39,935 bases of DNA from Lentisphaerota bacterium (GTDB lineage: Bacteria > Verrucomicrobiota > Lentisphaeria > Victivallales > UBA1829). Position 1 is the stretch's first letter, and each line of letters opens with the position of its first letter. The DNA lies in the NCBI GenBank assembly GCA_015061915.1, contig SUVR01000017.1, positions 1 through 39,935 of the forward strand, in the 5' to 3' direction. A program made the position numbers and the translations under genes. Shown in pieces: positions 39,829 to 39,935 of the stretch. The notes under the pieces are model-generated. The model searched no databases. It was not told the DNA's origin and saw only the letters and a list, made by a program, of their open reading frames with translations.

Positions 39829-39935
39829 CCGGCGTCGAACTACTCTCCCGCACTCTTGTGTGCAGTACCATCGTCGCTGAGGTCCTTATCGATCGTGTTC
39901 GGGATGGGAACGTGAGTATCAACCTCGCAATAGAC
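39829..39935 (-). rRNA. rrf: 5S ribosomal RNA, proximal copy, cut by the window edge
   Basis: A second 5S rRNA on the minus strand, with about 107 of 112 nucleotides visible; the 5' five bases are off the window. It is identical to the distal copy apart from two substitutions near the 5' end (in GCGAGGTTGATACTC and the preceding CTATTG). A run of T residues follows its 3' end. The 115-base spacer between the copies holds no tRNA. Confidence 0.93.

Overview
The window looks like an ordinary chromosome segment of a Gram-negative gut or sediment bacterium, most probably from the PVC superphylum and perhaps Lentisphaerota (Victivallis-like). This placement is an inference. It rests on outer-membrane biogenesis genes (a Skp/OmpH chaperone and an LptF/LptG permease), a eukaryotic-type Ser/Thr kinase and a PP2C phosphatase, and a dense load of sugar-catabolism families (Gfo/Idh, TIM-barrel epimerase, FAD_oxidored, GH32-like, GH36-like, GH5). 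About 30 genes are supported. Most are packed in short operons, and promoters resemble TTGnnn-16/17-TATATT.

Layout. 1-1450: a minus-strand gene cut by the edge, then a Gfo/Idh oxidoreductase with its terminator. 1550-2410: a divergent AraC regulator. 2458-9930: a compact seven-gene run made of ruvA, two tandem paralogues of unknown family, a TIM-barrel epimerase, a GH32-like hydrolase, a ferredoxin-nitroreductase and an FAD oxidoreductase. 9947-11922 (minus): ribulokinase behind a small exported protein. 12052-14728: trmL, a PP2C phosphatase and an orphan phage-type terminase large subunit. 14842-18808: a GH5 hydrolase and an M16 peptidase. 18833-20943 (minus): an LptF/G permease and RNase HIII. 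21076-22614: an exported coiled-coil protein behind a perfect consensus promoter. 22806-26020 (minus): sirtuin and hrpB. 26128-28655: a GH36-like hydrolase and Skp. 28737-33490: metG, a CstA-like carrier and a Ser/Thr kinase. 33496-35753 (minus): a beta-ketoacyl synthase and a dihydrouridine synthase. 35934-37622 (minus): a Na/Pi symporter. 37788-39044: an exported EEP-family phosphohydrolase. 39045-39935: a gene-free, repeat- and hairpin-rich region followed by two tandem 5S rRNA genes on the minus strand, the tail of an rRNA operon.

Functional links. The first 11.5 kb is centred on carbohydrate use (regulator, dehydrogenase, isomerase, hydrolase, kinase). The kinase (32.2 kb) and PP2C (12.5 kb) could form a phospho-signalling pair, but they are 19 kb apart. 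The 26-28 kb and 15-20 kb parts combine glycan hydrolysis with envelope maintenance.

The most unusual signal is non-coding. Between the convergent genes at 22614 and 22806 lies a 168-bp, almost fully self-complementary element. It has a 30-bp outer stem enclosing three hairpins in a cloverleaf arrangement and carries the same T-tract in both directions. No complete novel defence or mobile system is visible. The orphan terminase, the duplicated unknown-family pair and the 91-bp tandem repeats are the other items worth following up.
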